This document shows, one piece after another, positions 34,161 through 44,366 of a DNA stretch of 44,795 nucleotides; position 1 is the stretch's first letter, and each line of letters starts with the position of its first letter. The notes beneath the pieces were generated by a model, which was given only the letters and a program-made list of their open reading frames with translations, was not told the DNA's origin and searched no databases. The DNA comes from Alistipes sp. (lineage in GTDB: Bacteria > Bacteroidota > Bacteroidia > Bacteroidales > Rikenellaceae). The position numbers and the translations under genes were made by a program. The stretch lies in contig JAFQTX010000021.1 of assembly GCA_017408825.1 (NCBI GenBank), forward strand, positions 1-44,795, read 5' to 3'.

Positions 34161-35903
34161 ATGAGAAATTTTACCGCACAACTATCTACACTTTTAGCTA
34201 TTGTGGCGCTAATGTTTGCTGCGTGTCAGCCAGATACACCACCTGCTGATGACCCTATTCCCGATGACCCTAATCCTGAGAATCCTCTGCCCGATGACCC
34301 TCAGCCTGACGACCCTCAGCCTGACGATCCTCAGCCCAAAGCCGACTTTGCTATCGAGTTTGAGGAGCTTACGGGTACCAACTGCATTACAAAGGTTACT
34401 CCAGTCGATAATCAGATGTACTATGTGATGTATAAGTCTGATATTCAGTATTTCTACGATAGTCAGATTACCACCGACGATCAACTCTTCGAGGATGATA
34501 TGTTCTACTTCAAGCGTGGTGCTGAGTATGATGGTATTACGCTCAAGGAGTATATGGAGTATAACAAGGTGCTTTTCCAGAGTGTCACACGTGCCAATTG
34601 GCCAGATCTTCGCCCAGCGCGAAAGCAGGTGCTATATGTCTATGGTATAGAGTTTAACGAGGATTTCTCGGACTGCACACGTGTTACAGATATTGTTTGG
34701 AAACTTATCGACCCACCACTTGCGGAGCTCGGCGATGCCACATTTGATGTACGCTATGAGGTGGATGGAGCTAACGTCTCGTTCGATGTTAAGCCTCAGG
34801 GCTGGGATGGCCTCTATACCATTCAGATTTTCGACCTTAACGAGGAGCTCTATCGCAATGCTGATGAGGTGGATGACGACTATATCCGCAGCGTTGCCGA
34901 GGGTTGGGTGTCGATGTTTGGTAATAACCTCGACGGTGGTATCTCGGTAGATGACATACTTGATTATACCTGTTTCAGTGGTGCTCAGCAGCCAAGTTTT
35001 GAGCTTGGCTCATATGTGATGTATACTGCATTGGTATATGCTGTAGATGAGGTAGATGGCTTCTATCAGATGGTATCTCGTCCTACTGTTATCAACTTCT
35101 CAACAGAGAAGGTGCAGCCATCAGATATGACTATTGATATTAGCGTTGATAACCTCTATGTACGTGTCTGCGACCTAAAGATTACACCATCTAACAGCAA
35201 CGAGACATATAAGATGCTGCTCTCTCCTACAAAGTACTTTGATGAGGGCTTTACTGATGAAGATCTTATCAATTATGTGCTCGATACCTATAGCTATTCT
35301 ACATATACCTTCCGTGGTGAGGTCACCTCTCATATCAGCAGCCTTTACCCCTCTACAGAGTATATTGTTGTGACCTTCGGTTATAGCGGTGGTGTGGTCA
35401 CTACTCCAGTGTTTAAGAAGGTCTTTACAACTGAGGCGGAGGGTGAGTGCGAACTCGCAATTACGGATGTTGCCTATGGTGGTCCATATAAAATATCTGA
35501 GCTGAAGGCCCTTGATCCTGTACGCTTTAATAACCTGCCTGATGGTTATGATAACTACATGTTTGTGATGTGGATGGAGGTTAAGACCGATACTCCTACC
35601 GCAGATATCTTTACATATTTTGTTGATACCGACACATACGACTTTTATGGCGAGGATGTAATCTTCTTTGACCTGCTTATAGATACGTGTGATCCAGTAG
35701 CTACTGCAGTTGGGCAGTATGGCTTCGACTATTACATCTGTGCTGCGGCGTTCGACTATAAGGGTAACGTAACGCCTATGTGGCGTTCGGAGGCTCTTGA
35801 GTTCTCGGCTGCGGATACTCGCCCTGCCGAGGAGCTTATTGCTAAGCTCAATGCCTCGCCAACAGCAAAGGCCGTGTTGGTACGTAGCGCTGTAACCCGC
35901 TAA
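34161..35903 (+). CDS. Surface-type lipoprotein of unknown function
   Basis: Function not recognised. The lipoprotein signal ends FAAC with Cys22. Residues about 23-58 are a low-complexity linker of Asp/Pro units (DDPQP repeated), probably extending the protein from the membrane. The remainder is beta-rich and looks like three or more immunoglobulin- or Fn3-like modules: ATFDVRYEVDGANVSFDVKP near 195-215, MTIDISVDNLYVRVCDLKITP near 315-335, and ECELAITDVAYGGPY near 430. Aromatic-rich strands suggest ligand or glycan binding, but there is no enzyme motif. The SGNH-hydrolase gene follows by 21 bp, suggesting an operon. Confidence 0.82.
   Translation: MRNFTAQLSTLLAIVALMFAACQPDTPPADDPIPDDPNPENPLPDDPQPDDPQPDDPQPKADFAIEFEELTGTNCITKVTPVDNQMYYVMYKSDIQYFYDSQITTDDQLFEDDMFYFKRGAEYDGITLKEYMEYNKVLFQSVTRANWPDLRPARKQVLYVYGIEFNEDFSDCTRVTDIVWKLIDPPLAELGDATFDVRYEVDGANVSFDVKPQGWDGLYTIQIFDLNEELYRNADEVDDDYIRSVAEGWVSMFGNNLDGGISVDDILDYTCFSGAQQPSFELGSYVMYTALVYAVDEVDGFYQMVSRPTVINFSTEKVQPSDMTIDISVDNLYVRVCDLKITPSNSNETYKMLLSPTKYFDEGFTDEDLINYVLDTYSYSTYTFRGEVTSHISSLYPSTEYIVVTFGYSGGVVTTPVFKKVFTTEAEGECELAITDVAYGGPYKISELKALDPVRFNNLPDGYDNYMFVMWMEVKTDTPTADIFTYFVDTDTYDFYGEDVIFFDLLIDTCDPVATAVGQYGFDYYICAAAFDYKGNVTPMWRSEALEFSAADTRPAEELIAKLNASPTAKAVLVRSAVTR
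34252..34340 (+). repeat. Coding tandem repeat (Asp-Asp-Pro units)
   Basis: Fifteen-base units of the form CAGCCTGACGACCCT, preceded by diverged copies, encode the acidic Pro-rich linker. The near-identical copies around 34300-34335 invite length change by replication slippage without a frameshift. Confidence 0.7.
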
Positions 35904-35924
35904 CATATAATATTATATATAAGT

Positions 35925-36704
35925 ATGAAACGACTTGCACTATTTGTTGTGGTGTTGCTTGCTTGCGCATCATGTTGTGGCGGAAAGCCTGCTACTGAGC
36001 CTACGGGAGTAGGTGCTGTGGAGCAGCACGAGGGTAGGGATGTGTACCATATAAGTGCCTCGTTACCTGTCGATTACACTGAGGATATGGAGTGGGTGCT
36101 GCGCTACGACAAGAACGATGTCGAGGAGCTACGCCAGCGTGCTGCGACAGAGGATAAGGAGTGCGATGTGTTGTTCTTTGGCAGCTCGTCGATACGCCTG
36201 TGGAAGAGCCTTCAGGAGGATATGGCTCCGCTCAAGGTGGTTAATCGTGGCTATGGAGGTGCTATGCTGCGTGATATCCATTATAACTACGAAACGGTGC
36301 TTGCAGAGTATCGTCCTAAGGCCTTTGTGTTCTATTGCGACAACGATCTTGGTGGCTTTGATCGTGACCTTCAGCCTACACAGCTCTTCGACTTATACCG
36401 TCTTTTGGTCGAGCGTCTGAAGGCCGATTACCCCGATTGTCCCATCTATATTTTGTCGATTAAGTTCAACGAAAATCGTGTGGCAAAACGTGAGGATCAC
36501 CGCCTCTTTAACACCCTTATGGAGGACTATGCAAAGTGGGCTGATGGGGTAACATTTGTCGATGTGAATAGCCCGCTTTTGAGGGCTGATGGTAGCGTTG
36601 ATAATGGCTATTTCGAGTCGGATCTACTCCACGTAAATCGCAAAGGTTATGCAGTTTGGACCTCGGTGCTAAAACCAATGCTGAGGGCGCAACTTGGCAA
36701 ATAG
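35925..36704 (+). CDS. SGNH/GDSL-family hydrolase, predicted lipoprotein
   Basis: Probable esterase or deacetylase of the envelope. A short signal is followed by Cys14 or Cys17 as the lipid site. SGNH blocks are visible: FGSSSIRLW (85-93) with Ser88 at the nucleophile position, NRGYGGA (107-113) with the block II Gly, YCDND (137-141) with the block III Asn, and DLLHVNRKGYAVW (233-245) carrying Asp233 and His236 of the catalytic pair. Pfam would probably place it in GDSL-like Lipase_GDSL_2. Substrate unknown; carbohydrate or lipid esters are usual. It ends an operon closed by the terminator at 36800-36840. Confidence 0.88.
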   Translation: MKRLALFVVVLLACASCCGGKPATEPTGVGAVEQHEGRDVYHISASLPVDYTEDMEWVLRYDKNDVEELRQRAATEDKECDVLFFGSSSIRLWKSLQEDMAPLKVVNRGYGGAMLRDIHYNYETVLAEYRPKAFVFYCDNDLGGFDRDLQPTQLFDLYRLLVERLKADYPDCPIYILSIKFNENRVAKREDHRLFNTLMEDYAKWADGVTFVDVNSPLLRADGSVDNGYFESDLLHVNRKGYAVWTSVLKPMLRAQLGK

Positions 36705-36799
36705 ATGGTCGTTTTTCACACCTGAAATATAGGTAAATATTGGAGTAAAAGCGAAATTGATGTTCGGAAACTCCGATGGCCGACCCCTAAAAATGGGCT

Positions 36800-36840
36800 A
36801 AAAATCGCAATGTGTTAATAATTAGCACGTTGCGATTTTT
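36800..36840 (+). terminator. Terminator after the SGNH hydrolase
   Basis: Arms 36800-36810 and 36830-36840 (AAAAATCGCAA/TTGCGATTTTT) are perfect and extend inward by four more pairs, one a T-G wobble, to a stem of about 15 bp around an 11-base AT-rich loop. The T5 end and A5 start make it usable in both directions. Confidence 0.8.
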
Positions 36841-36941
36841 GCCATAAATGACGACTTATAGTTTTGAAAAAGATATAAGAAAAATATATCGGTTTTTCGT
36901 GAGTTTTCAACATTTCGGTGCGAAAAAAGTGCGCATATATA

Positions 36942-36970
36942 TTGTATGTCAAAAAAAATGCCTATCTTTG
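36942..36970 (+). promoter_or_regulatory. Promoter of the str/S10 ribosomal operon
   Basis: -33 TTG (36942-36944), an 18-base spacer, and -7 TATCTTTG (36963-36970). It is the only clear promoter before rpsL and, with no terminator seen downstream, may drive the whole ribosomal block to the window end. Confidence 0.7.
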
Positions 36971-37037
36971 CGGGCAATTTCTCGCAAAAGGGAATTGAAG
37001 TGATTAACAAAAAATTAAAGGACAAAAATTTTTAGAG

Positions 37038-37421
37038 ATGCCAACTATTCAACAGTTAGTAAGAAACGGTCGAGTAAGCATGGTCGAGAAGAGTAAGTCG
37101 CCTGCACTCGCTGCGTGTCCTCAGCGCCGTGGAGTTTGTACTCGTGTGTACACCACAACTCCTAAGAAGCCTAACTCGGCTATGCGTAAGGTTGCACGTG
37201 TAAGATTGACTAATGGCAAGGAGGTCAATGCCTATATCCCAGGCGAGGGCCACAACTTGCAGGAGCACTCAATCGTGCTCGTTCGTGGCGGTCGTGTTAA
37301 GGACCTCCCAGGTGTTCGTTACCACCTCGTACGTGGTGCCCTTGATTCAGCAGGTGTAGACGGTCGTCGTCAGCGTCGCTCGAAGTATGGTGCTAAGCGT
37401 CCTAAGGCAGGTAAGAAGTAA
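37038..37421 (+). CDS. rpsL: 30S ribosomal protein S12
   Basis: Decoding-centre protein. [22 protein letters not shown] and [20 protein letters not shown] are diagnostic. The lysines in PKKPNSA and VKDLPG, which mutate in streptomycin-resistant strains of other bacteria, have the wild-type residue. At 127 aa it is complete with the basic C-terminus ([13 protein letters not shown]). First gene of the ribosomal operon; rpsG follows after 41 bp. Confidence 0.98.
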   Translation: MPTIQQLVRNGRVSMVEKSKSPALAACPQRRGVCTRVYTTTPKKPNSAMRKVARVRLTNGKEVNAYIPGEGHNLQEHSIVLVRGGRVKDLPGVRYHLVRGALDSAGVDGRRQRRSKYGAKRPKAGKK

Positions 37422-37462
37422 TAGAAATTTAGGAATTGTATTTATTTAATTAGCAAGTAACA

Positions 37463-37939
37463 ATGAGAAAAGCTAAGCCAAGAAAGCGAATTCTACTTCC
37501 GGATCCGAAGTTCAACGACGTGGAGGTTACACGTTTCGTGAACAATCTTATGCTGGATGGTAAGAAGAGTATTGCTTACACCATTTTCTACGATGCACTC
37601 GAGATGGTAAGCAAGAAGATGAAGGATGCTGATAAATCTCCACTTGAGATCTGGAAACAGGCTCTTGAGAATATCACACCTCAGGTCGAAGTAAAGTCAA
37701 AGCGTATCGGTGGTGCGACATTCCAGGTTCCTATGGAGGTTCGTCCCGAGCGCAAAGTTTCGATTTCCATGAAAAACCTTGTCCTTTATTCACGTAAGCG
37801 TTCGGGCAAGTCAATGGCAGAGAAGCTCTCAGCAGAGATAGTAGATGCCTACAACCAGCAGGGTGCTGCCTTCAAGCGTAAGGAGGAGATGCACCGTATG
37901 GCAGAGGCTAACAAGGCATTTGCACACTTTAGATTCTAA
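37463..37939 (+). CDS. rpsG: 30S ribosomal protein S7
   Basis: Primary 16S-binding protein that nucleates the head of the small subunit. [55 protein letters not shown] and the C-terminal NKAFAHFRF match the family; length 158 aa. In E. coli S7 represses the str operon; whether that holds here is unknown. fusA follows after 15 bp. Confidence 0.98.
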   Translation: MRKAKPRKRILLPDPKFNDVEVTRFVNNLMLDGKKSIAYTIFYDALEMVSKKMKDADKSPLEIWKQALENITPQVEVKSKRIGGATFQVPMEVRPERKVSISMKNLVLYSRKRSGKSMAEKLSAEIVDAYNQQGAAFKRKEEMHRMAEANKAFAHFRF

Positions 37940-37954
37940 AACAAGTAGACCAAG

Positions 37955-40066
37955 ATGGCAAGAGATCTTAAATATACTCGTAATATCGGTATCATGGCTC
38001 ACATCGATGCCGGTAAGACCACTACTTCGGAGCGTATCCTTTTCTATACGGGTAAGACCCATAAGATTGGTGAGACTCACGAGGGTGCAGCCACCATGGA
38101 CTGGATGGTTCAGGAGCAGGAGCGTGGTATCACCATCACCTCTGCTGCTACTACCGCGTTTTGGAACTACAAGGACAAGCAGTATCAGATTAACTTGATC
38201 GATACCCCAGGACACGTTGACTTTACTGTTGAGGTAGAGCGTTCACTCCGTGTATTGGATGGTGCTGTTGCAACGTTCTGCGCAGTGGGTGGTGTTGAGC
38301 CTCAGTCAGAGACCGTATGGCGTCAGGCTGACAAGTACAACGTACCACGTATCGGTTACGTTAATAAGATGGACCGTACAGGTGCAGACTTCTTCGCTGT
38401 ATGTGCCCAGATTAAGGAGCACTTCGGTGCAACAGCTCTTCCAGTAGTATTGCCTATCGGCTCAGAGGATAAGTTTGAGGGCTTGGTAGACCTTATTTAT
38501 AATAATGCAATCTACTACTTCGACGATAAGACTGTACGTGACAACTTTGAGATTCGCGAGATTCCTGCTTCAATGAAGGAGGAGGCTGCTGAGTGGCGTG
38601 CAAAGCTTATCGAGGAGGTGGCTGCTACCGATGACGCTCTTATGGAGAAGTTCTTCGAGGATCCAGACTCTATCACCCCAGATGAGCTTATCGCAGCAAT
38701 TCGTGTGGCTACCATCAACATGACATTGGTGCCTATGATGTGCGGTTCGTCATTCCACAACAAGGGTGTTCAGAAGCTCCTCGACTACATTATGGCATTC
38801 CTTCCATCACCACTCGATGTTCCTGCAGTTGAGGGTATCAACCCTAAGACTGAGGAGACTGAGAAGCGTGAGGCATCAGTTAATGAGCCATTCTGCGGTT
38901 TGGCCTTCAAGATCGCTACCGATCCATTTGTAGGCCGTCTCGCATTTATCCGTCTTTACTCAGGTGCTTTGGATGCTGGTTCTTATGTTTATAATGCACG
39001 TAGCGGCAAGCGTGAGCGTATCTCTCGTATCTACCAGATGCACGCTAACAAGCAGAACCCTATGGAGCGTGTTGAGGCAGGTGATATCTGCGCAGCTATC
39101 GGCTTCAAGGAGATTCGCACCGGTGATACTCTTACAGCAGAGAACGCACCTATCGTACTCGAGCAGATGACCTTCCCAGAGCCAGTTATCGGCTTGGCTG
39201 TTGAGCCTAAGACTCAGAAGGATCTCGATAAGCTCGGTATCGCTCTTGCTAAGCTCGCAGAGGAGGATCCAACCTTCACCGTACGTACCGACGAGGAGAG
39301 TGGCCAGACCATTATCTCAGGTATGGGTGAGCTTCACCTCGATATCATCGTAGACCGTCTTCGTCGTGAGTTCGGCGTTGAGATCAATCAGGGTGCTCCA
39401 CAGGTTAATTACAAGGAGGCTCTTACTCAGACTGTTCAGCACCGTGAGGTGTTCAAGAAGCAGACTGGTGGTCGTGGTAAGTTCGCTGATATCATCTTCG
39501 AGATCGGTCCTGCTGACGAGGGTGTTACAGGTCTTCAGTTTGTTGATGAGGTTAAGGGTGGTAATATTCCTAAGGAGTATATCCCAGCTGTTCAGAAGGG
39601 CTTTGAGTCAGCAATGGCAAACGGCGCTTTGGCAGGCTACACCATCGACTCTATGAAGGTTACATTGAAGGATGGTTCGTTCCACCCAGTCGATTCAGAT
39701 CAGCTCTCGTTCGAGATCTGTGCTCGTAACGGTTTCCGTCAGTCGGCACCTAAGGCTGGCTCGGTAATTATGGAGCCTGTGATGAATGTTGAGGTTGTTA
39801 CTCCTGAGGAGAACATGGGTGATATCATCGGCGACTTGAATAAGCGTCGTGGTCAGATCCAGGGTATGGAGTCTAAGGGCACAGCACGTGTGATCAAGGC
39901 TCGTGTACCACTCTCAGAGATGTTCGGTTACGTAACCGTATTGCGTACCATCTCTTCGGGTCGTGCAACATCATCAATGGAGTTCTCTCACTTCGAGGAG
40001 GTTCCTGCAAACCTTGCAAAGGAGATCATCGAGAAGTCGAGCGGCAAGCGTAAGGATTTAGAGTAA
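37955..40066 (+). CDS. fusA: Elongation factor G
   Basis: GTPase that drives translocation. G1 AHIDAGKTT (15-23), switch-1 RGITITSA, G3 DTPGHVDF and G4 [10 protein letters not shown] are intact, followed by domains II-V with [18 protein letters not shown] and the C-terminal [20 protein letters not shown]. At 703 aa it is a canonical housekeeping EF-G. It links directly to rpsJ (15 bp) without tuf between, as is usual in Bacteroidota. Confidence 0.98.
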   Translation: MARDLKYTRNIGIMAHIDAGKTTTSERILFYTGKTHKIGETHEGAATMDWMVQEQERGITITSAATTAFWNYKDKQYQINLIDTPGHVDFTVEVERSLRVLDGAVATFCAVGGVEPQSETVWRQADKYNVPRIGYVNKMDRTGADFFAVCAQIKEHFGATALPVVLPIGSEDKFEGLVDLIYNNAIYYFDDKTVRDNFEIREIPASMKEEAAEWRAKLIEEVAATDDALMEKFFEDPDSITPDELIAAIRVATINMTLVPMMCGSSFHNKGVQKLLDYIMAFLPSPLDVPAVEGINPKTEETEKREASVNEPFCGLAFKIATDPFVGRLAFIRLYSGALDAGSYVYNARSGKRERISRIYQMHANKQNPMERVEAGDICAAIGFKEIRTGDTLTAENAPIVLEQMTFPEPVIGLAVEPKTQKDLDKLGIALAKLAEEDPTFTVRTDEESGQTIISGMGELHLDIIVDRLRREFGVEINQGAPQVNYKEALTQTVQHREVFKKQTGGRGKFADIIFEIGPADEGVTGLQFVDEVKGGNIPKEYIPAVQKGFESAMANGALAGYTIDSMKVTLKDGSFHPVDSDQLSFEICARNGFRQSAPKAGSVIMEPVMNVEVVTPEENMGDIIGDLNKRRGQIQGMESKGTARVIKARVPLSEMFGYVTVLRTISSGRATSSMEFSHFEEVPANLAKEIIEKSSGKRKDLE

Positions 40067-40081
40067 AAATAGAGTTTAGAT

Positions 40082-40387
40082 ATGGATCAGAAAATTAGAA
40101 TCAAGTTGAAGTCTTTCGACCACAACCTCGTTGATAAGTCAGCAGAGAAGATCGTTAAGACTGTGAAGGCTACCGATGCTATCGTTAGCGGTCCGGTACC
40201 CCTTCCCACACGCAAGCAGATTTTCACTGTAAACCGCTCTACCTTCGTAAACAAGAAGGCTCGCGAGCAGTTCCAGTTCTGCACTTACAAGCGTATCATC
40301 GATATCAAGTCGTCTACACCTAAGACCATCGATGCACTTATGAAGCTCGAGTTGCCTTCAGGTGTTGAGGTTGAGATCAAGGTTTGA
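40082..40387 (+). CDS. rpsJ: 30S ribosomal protein S10
   Basis: Head protein of the small subunit; in other bacteria also the NusG/NusE antitermination partner. [22 protein letters not shown] at the start, [17 protein letters not shown] in the loop region, and a complete C-terminus ([11 protein letters not shown]) give 101 aa. The 124-bp gap that follows is the largest inside the ribosomal block and holds a hairpin. Confidence 0.98.
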   Translation: MDQKIRIKLKSFDHNLVDKSAEKIVKTVKATDAIVSGPVPLPTRKQIFTVNRSTFVNKKAREQFQFCTYKRIIDIKSSTPKTIDALMKLELPSGVEVEIKV

Positions 40388-40407
40388 TAGAAGCACTCGT
40401 TGGGTAT

Positions 40408-40432
40408 GGACAGCCCACCGTTAGGGCTGTCC
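40408..40432 (+). promoter_or_regulatory. Hairpin between rpsJ and rplC
   Basis: Perfect 9-bp stem GGACAGCCC (40408-40416)/GGGCTGTCC (40424-40432) with the 7-base loop ACCGTTA, 21 bases after the rpsJ stop and 80 before rplC. It is not followed by a T-tract and no TAnnTTTG box is present downstream, so a ribosomal-protein leader, processing site or attenuator is more likely than a simple terminator. Confidence 0.6.
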
Positions 40433-40511
40433 CGCTTCCCGACACAATCCTATAATAATATATAGGTATAATAATCACTTATTTAACAAACAAACGTAAT
40501 TAGACAGTACA

Positions 40512-41126
40512 ATGTCAGGACTAATTGGAAAGAAAATCGGAATGACTTCCGTTTACAGTGCCGAGGGTAAGAACATACCATGCACTGTTATCGAGGCTGG
40601 TCCGTGTGTGGTTACGCAAATCAAGACCGTTGAGAAGGATTCTTACGAGGCGGTTCAGGTTGCCTATGACGACAAGAGTGAAAAGCACACCAGCAAGAGT
40701 TTGTTAGGTCACTTCAAGAAGGCCGGCGTAACCCCTAAGCGTAAGCTCGTTGAGTTCAAGGGTATGCCAGAGGTGAATCTTGGTGATGCACTTACAGTTG
40801 AGATGTTCTCTGAGGAGGACTGGGTAGACGTAACAGGCATCTCTAAGGGTAAGGGCTTTCAGGGTGTAGTTAAGCGTCACGGCTTTGGTGGTGTTGGTGG
40901 CCAGACCCACGGTCAGCACAACCGTCAGCGTAAGCCAGGTTCGCTTGGTGCATCATCTTATCCATCACGCGTTTTCCCAGGTAAGCGTCTTCCTGGTCAG
41001 ATGGGTGGGGAGACAGTTAAGGTTCTGAACCTTAAGGTCGTAAAGGTAATTCCCGAGAGCAACCTCATCTTGGTGAAGGGTTCTGTTCCGGGTGCAAAGG
41101 GTTCTTATTTAACAATTGAGAAGTAG
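40512..41126 (+). CDS. rplC: 50S ribosomal protein L3
   Basis: Early-assembly large-subunit protein. [19 protein letters not shown] at the start, [38 protein letters not shown] and [14 protein letters not shown] are diagnostic; length 204 aa. rplD begins one base after its stop, so translation of the two is likely coupled. It is preceded by an AT-rich leader and the hairpin at 40408-40432. Confidence 0.98.
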   Translation: MSGLIGKKIGMTSVYSAEGKNIPCTVIEAGPCVVTQIKTVEKDSYEAVQVAYDDKSEKHTSKSLLGHFKKAGVTPKRKLVEFKGMPEVNLGDALTVEMFSEEDWVDVTGISKGKGFQGVVKRHGFGGVGGQTHGQHNRQRKPGSLGASSYPSRVFPGKRLPGQMGGETVKVLNLKVVKVIPESNLILVKGSVPGAKGSYLTIEK

Positions 41127-41127
41127 T

Positions 41128-41754
41128 ATGGAATTAGCTGTATTGAACACACAAGGACAAGAGACTGGTCGTAAGGTAGTCCTTTCAGACGCAGTCTTCG
41201 GCGTGGAGGCTAATGACCACGCTATCTACCTCGACGTTAAGCAGTTCTTGGCTGATCAGCGTCAGGGTACTCACAAGTCAAAGCAGCGTAACGAGGTTGC
41301 TGGCTCAACTCGCAAGTTGAAGCGTCAGAAGGGTACCGGTGGTGCTCGTTGCGGTAGCATCAAGTCACCTTTGTTCCCAGGTGGTGGCCGTGTATTCGGT
41401 CCAGTACCCCGCGACTACAGCTTCAAGCTCAATAAGAAGCTTAAGCAGCTTGCACGTCGTAGCGCGCTTACCTACAAGGCACAGGCTGGTGCAATCCAGG
41501 TTTTGGAGAACCCTGCAATGGATGCTCCTAAGACTAAGGCTGTAGTTGCCTTGACTAAGGCTCTGAACGTAGAGAACAAGAAGGTGTTGGTCGTTCTGCC
41601 GGAGACGAACGTCAACTTCCAGCTCTCATGCCGCAATATTGCGTCGGTAAAGCCTATCTTGGCACAGAACCTCAATACTTACGAGGTTATGAATGCATCG
41701 GCAGTAGTATTGGTTGAGGGCGCAGAGAATGTAATCAATGTAATGTTAGCTTAA
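41128..41754 (+). CDS. rplD: 50S ribosomal protein L4
   Basis: Exit-tunnel protein, and in E. coli the autogenous repressor of the S10 operon. I chose the ATG at 41128, which gives [14 protein letters not shown]; an in-frame TTG at 41116 would overlap the rplC stop. The tunnel loop [19 protein letters not shown]...GGGRVFGP and [15 protein letters not shown] are present; length 208 aa. Confidence 0.97.
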   Translation: MELAVLNTQGQETGRKVVLSDAVFGVEANDHAIYLDVKQFLADQRQGTHKSKQRNEVAGSTRKLKRQKGTGGARCGSIKSPLFPGGGRVFGPVPRDYSFKLNKKLKQLARRSALTYKAQAGAIQVLENPAMDAPKTKAVVALTKALNVENKKVLVVLPETNVNFQLSCRNIASVKPILAQNLNTYEVMNASAVVLVEGAENVINVMLA

Positions 41755-41767
41755 AAAGTTTTCAAAC

Positions 41768-42058
41768 ATGGAAGTAATTATTAAGCCTATTTTGACCGAG
41801 AAGATGACGATTCAGGGCGAGAAACTGAACCGCTACGGTTTTATTGTTGATATCCGAGCTAACAAGTTGCAGGTACGTAGCGCTGTTGAGAAGATGTACA
41901 ACGTTACTGTTACCGATGTCAACACTATCAATTACATGGGTAAGCAGAAGAGCCGCTACACTAAGGCAGGTCTGCTTCAGGGTCGCACCAACAACTTCAA
42001 GAAGGCTATTGTCACATTGAAGGCCGGTGATCAGATTGATTTTTACAGTAACATCTAA
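41768..42058 (+). CDS. rplW: 50S ribosomal protein L23
   Basis: Binds 23S rRNA at the tunnel exit and docks the signal recognition particle and trigger factor. [39 protein letters not shown] and the basic loop [27 protein letters not shown] are typical; 96 aa, complete. It follows rplD by 13 bp and precedes rplB by 14 bp. Confidence 0.98.
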   Translation: MEVIIKPILTEKMTIQGEKLNRYGFIVDIRANKLQVRSAVEKMYNVTVTDVNTINYMGKQKSRYTKAGLLQGRTNNFKKAIVTLKAGDQIDFYSNI

Positions 42059-42072
42059 ACTTCAGGAAAAAG

Positions 42073-42897
42073 ATGGCAGTAAGAAAATTTAAGCCGGTAA
42101 CTCCCGGTCAGAGACATAAGATTATCGGCACGTTCGATGAGATCACCACTTCAACACCTGAGAAGTCTCTCTTGAGCCCCAAGAAGAGCACAGGTGGTCG
42201 TAACAATAGTGGTAAGATGACAGTACGCTACATCGGCGGTGGTCACAAGCAGATGTATCGTAACGTTGACTTCAAGCGTCAGAAGGATGGTATGGCAGCA
42301 ACCGTTAAGACAATCGAGTACGATCCAAACCGTACAGCACGTATTGCTTTGGTTGTTTACGCCGATGGCGAGAAGAGCTATATCCTCGCTCCTAACGGCT
42401 TGCAGGTTGGTCAGACAGTAATCAGCGGTACAGGCGTAGCTCCTGAGGTTGGTAACACATTGTTCCTCTCGGAGATTCCACTTGGTACGTTGGTTCACAA
42501 TATTGAACTCTACCCCGGTCAGGGTGCTGCAATGGCACGTTCTGCCGGTTCGTATGCTCAGCTTTTGGCACGCGAGGGTAAATTCGCTATTATCAAGTTG
42601 CCTTCAGGTGAGACTCGTATGGTACTCGTTACTTGCCGCGCTACAGTCGGTGTTGTGTCTAACGTAGAGCACAACCTCGAGAGCTCAGGTAAGGCAGGTC
42701 GCAAGCGTTGGTTGGGCCGTCGTCCACACAACCGTGGTGTTGTAATGAACCCAGTTGATCACCCAATGGGTGGTGGTGAAGGTCGTGCATCAGGTGGTCA
42801 CCCACGTTCGCGTAAGGGATTGTTGGCTAAGGGTAAGAAGACTCGTAACCCAAAGAAGACAACCTCTAAGTTTATTATTTCAAGAAAGAAAAAATAA
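42073..42897 (+). CDS. rplB: 50S ribosomal protein L2
   Basis: Conserved large-subunit protein near the peptidyl-transferase centre. [65 protein letters not shown] and the C-terminal [21 protein letters not shown] segment with its conserved His are all present; length 274 aa is standard. Confidence 0.98.
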   Translation: MAVRKFKPVTPGQRHKIIGTFDEITTSTPEKSLLSPKKSTGGRNNSGKMTVRYIGGGHKQMYRNVDFKRQKDGMAATVKTIEYDPNRTARIALVVYADGEKSYILAPNGLQVGQTVISGTGVAPEVGNTLFLSEIPLGTLVHNIELYPGQGAAMARSAGSYAQLLAREGKFAIIKLPSGETRMVLVTCRATVGVVSNVEHNLESSGKAGRKRWLGRRPHNRGVVMNPVDHPMGGGEGRASGGHPRSRKGLLAKGKKTRNPKKTTSKFIISRKKK

Positions 42898-42913
42898 TTA
42901 AATAGAGTACATA

Positions 42914-43183
42914 ATGAGCCGTTCATTAAAAAAAGGACCGTTTATCGACCCCAAGCTCGAGGCTAAGGTTATAGCACAGGCCGAGGGTAATAACAAGTCT
43001 GTAATCAAGACATGGTCACGCGCAAGTATGATTTCGCCCGACTTCGTAGGTCAGACGATCGCCGTACACAACGGAAATAAGTTTATTCCAGTTTACGTAA
43101 CTGAGAATATGGTAGGTCACAAGCTCGGTGAGTTTGCCCCAACACGTAACTTCCGTGGTCATTCAGGTAACAAGAAAAAGTAG
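42914..43183 (+). CDS. rpsS: 30S ribosomal protein S19
   Basis: Small-subunit head protein that binds with S13. [11 protein letters not shown] at the start, [24 protein letters not shown] and [20 protein letters not shown] are diagnostic; 89 aa, complete. It lies 16 bp after rplB and 6 bp before rplV. Confidence 0.98.
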   Translation: MSRSLKKGPFIDPKLEAKVIAQAEGNNKSVIKTWSRASMISPDFVGQTIAVHNGNKFIPVYVTENMVGHKLGEFAPTRNFRGHSGNKKK

Positions 43184-43189
43184 TAGACT

Positions 43190-43600
43190 ATGGGAGCAAG
43201 AAAAGCACAGATGGCCGAGAGACTCAAGGCCGAGAAGAAGCAGAAAGCTATCGCTATTATGCGCGATTGCCCTACCTCTCCACGCAAGATGCGTTTGGTG
43301 GCTGACATCATCCGTGGCGTAGAGATCAACAAAGCATTGGGTATCCTTCGCTACTCAAAGAAGGAGGCATCAATAAGAATGGAGAGTCTTCTTAAGTCGG
43401 CAATTGCCAACTGGGAGGCTAAGAACGAGGGCGAGCGTCTCGAGGACGTACAGCTCTGCGTTAAGGAGGTATTCGTAGACTGCGGTCGTATGCTTAAGCG
43501 AATTCAGCCCGCACCACAGGGTCGCGCGCACCGTATTCGTAAGCGTTCGAACCACGTCACCCTCGTAGTAGATAAAATGGTAACTGCAGAAAACAAGTAA
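43190..43600 (+). CDS. rplV: 50S ribosomal protein L22
   Basis: Tunnel-lining protein. The N-terminal basic helix is followed by CPTSPRKMRLVADIIRGVEINKALGIL, and the extended hairpin ends in CGRMLKRIQPAPQGRAHRIRKRSNHVTLVV, where macrolide-resistance changes occur in other bacteria; no deletion is evident. At 136 aa it is slightly longer than E. coli L22 (110) because of its Lys-rich start. Confidence 0.97.
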   Translation: MGARKAQMAERLKAEKKQKAIAIMRDCPTSPRKMRLVADIIRGVEINKALGILRYSKKEASIRMESLLKSAIANWEAKNEGERLEDVQLCVKEVFVDCGRMLKRIQPAPQGRAHRIRKRSNHVTLVVDKMVTAENK

Positions 43601-43603
43601 GAG

Positions 43604-44344
43604 ATGGGACAGAAAGTTAATCCGATAGCAAATCGTCTTGGCATCATCAAGGGTTGGGATTCTAACTGGTATGGTGGTCGTGATTTCTCAGAGAAATTGG
43701 TTGAGGACGACAAGATTCGTAAGTATTTGAATGTCCGTCTGGCTAAGGCAAGCATCTCGAAGATTATCATCGAGCGTACGCTTAAGCTTGTTACTGTGAC
43801 TATCTCTACAGCCCGTCCCGGTATCATCATCGGTAAGGGTGGTCAGGAGGTTGATAAGCTCAAGGAGGAGCTTAAGAAGCTTACTGGCAAGGAGGTTCAG
43901 ATCAACATCTTTGAGGTTAAGCGCCCAGAGGTTGATGCTGTAATCGTTGCTAACAACATCGCACGCCAGCTTGAGGGTCGTGTATCATACCGCCGCGCAA
44001 TCAAGACCGCTATTGCATCGACAATGCGTATGGGCGCAGAGGGTATCAAGGTTCAGATCTCAGGTCGTGTAGGTGGTGCCGAGATGGCGCGTTCAGAGAC
44101 CATAAAGGAGGGACGTGTACCATTGCACACATTCCGTGCAGATGTAGATTACTTCCTTGCTGAGGCACTTACTAAGGTAGGTATCCTTGGTATCAAGGTA
44201 TGGATCTGCCACGGTATCGTATATGGCAAGCGTGATTTGTTTGAGATTGCTGGTGGTGCATCTGCACAGGCTGGCAAGGAGCAGTCATCACGTCGTGATG
44301 GCAAGCGTGACGATCGTCGCAAGCGTCGTAACAACAATAAGTAG
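43604..44344 (+). CDS. rpsC: 30S ribosomal protein S3
   Basis: Part of the mRNA entry site and its helicase activity. [24 protein letters not shown] opens the protein, the KH domain contains [16 protein letters not shown], and [29 protein letters not shown] is the C-terminal domain signature. A Lys/Arg-rich tail (about 230-246, ending RKRRNNNK) follows. It starts 3 bases after the rplV stop. Confidence 0.98.
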   Translation: MGQKVNPIANRLGIIKGWDSNWYGGRDFSEKLVEDDKIRKYLNVRLAKASISKIIIERTLKLVTVTISTARPGIIIGKGGQEVDKLKEELKKLTGKEVQINIFEVKRPEVDAVIVANNIARQLEGRVSYRRAIKTAIASTMRMGAEGIKVQISGRVGGAEMARSETIKEGRVPLHTFRADVDYFLAEALTKVGILGIKVWICHGIVYGKRDLFEIAGGASAQAGKEQSSRRDGKRDDRRKRRNNNK

Positions 44345-44366
44345 TACCTTTTAAAGCGAAAAAACT

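Larger units (their letters stand above)
36705..37037 (+). promoter_or_regulatory. 333-bp spacer with terminator, rpsL promoter and leader
   Basis: No gene is supported. It contains the terminator (36800-36840), an A/T-rich stretch, the rpsL promoter (36942-36970) and a leader of about 60 bases. The leader can form a 7-bp hairpin right at its 5' end, CAATTTC (36975-36981) with GGAATTG (36991-36997), a possible ribosomal-protein control element. Confidence 0.6.

Noticed and set aside
35175-35906. 243-codon minus-strand open frame
   Set aside because: Antisense to the 580-aa lipoprotein, which has a consensus promoter and a signal peptide.
41116-41127. TTG as the start of rplD overlapping rplC
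   Set aside because: ATG at 41128 yields the standard L4 N-terminus directly after the rplC stop.
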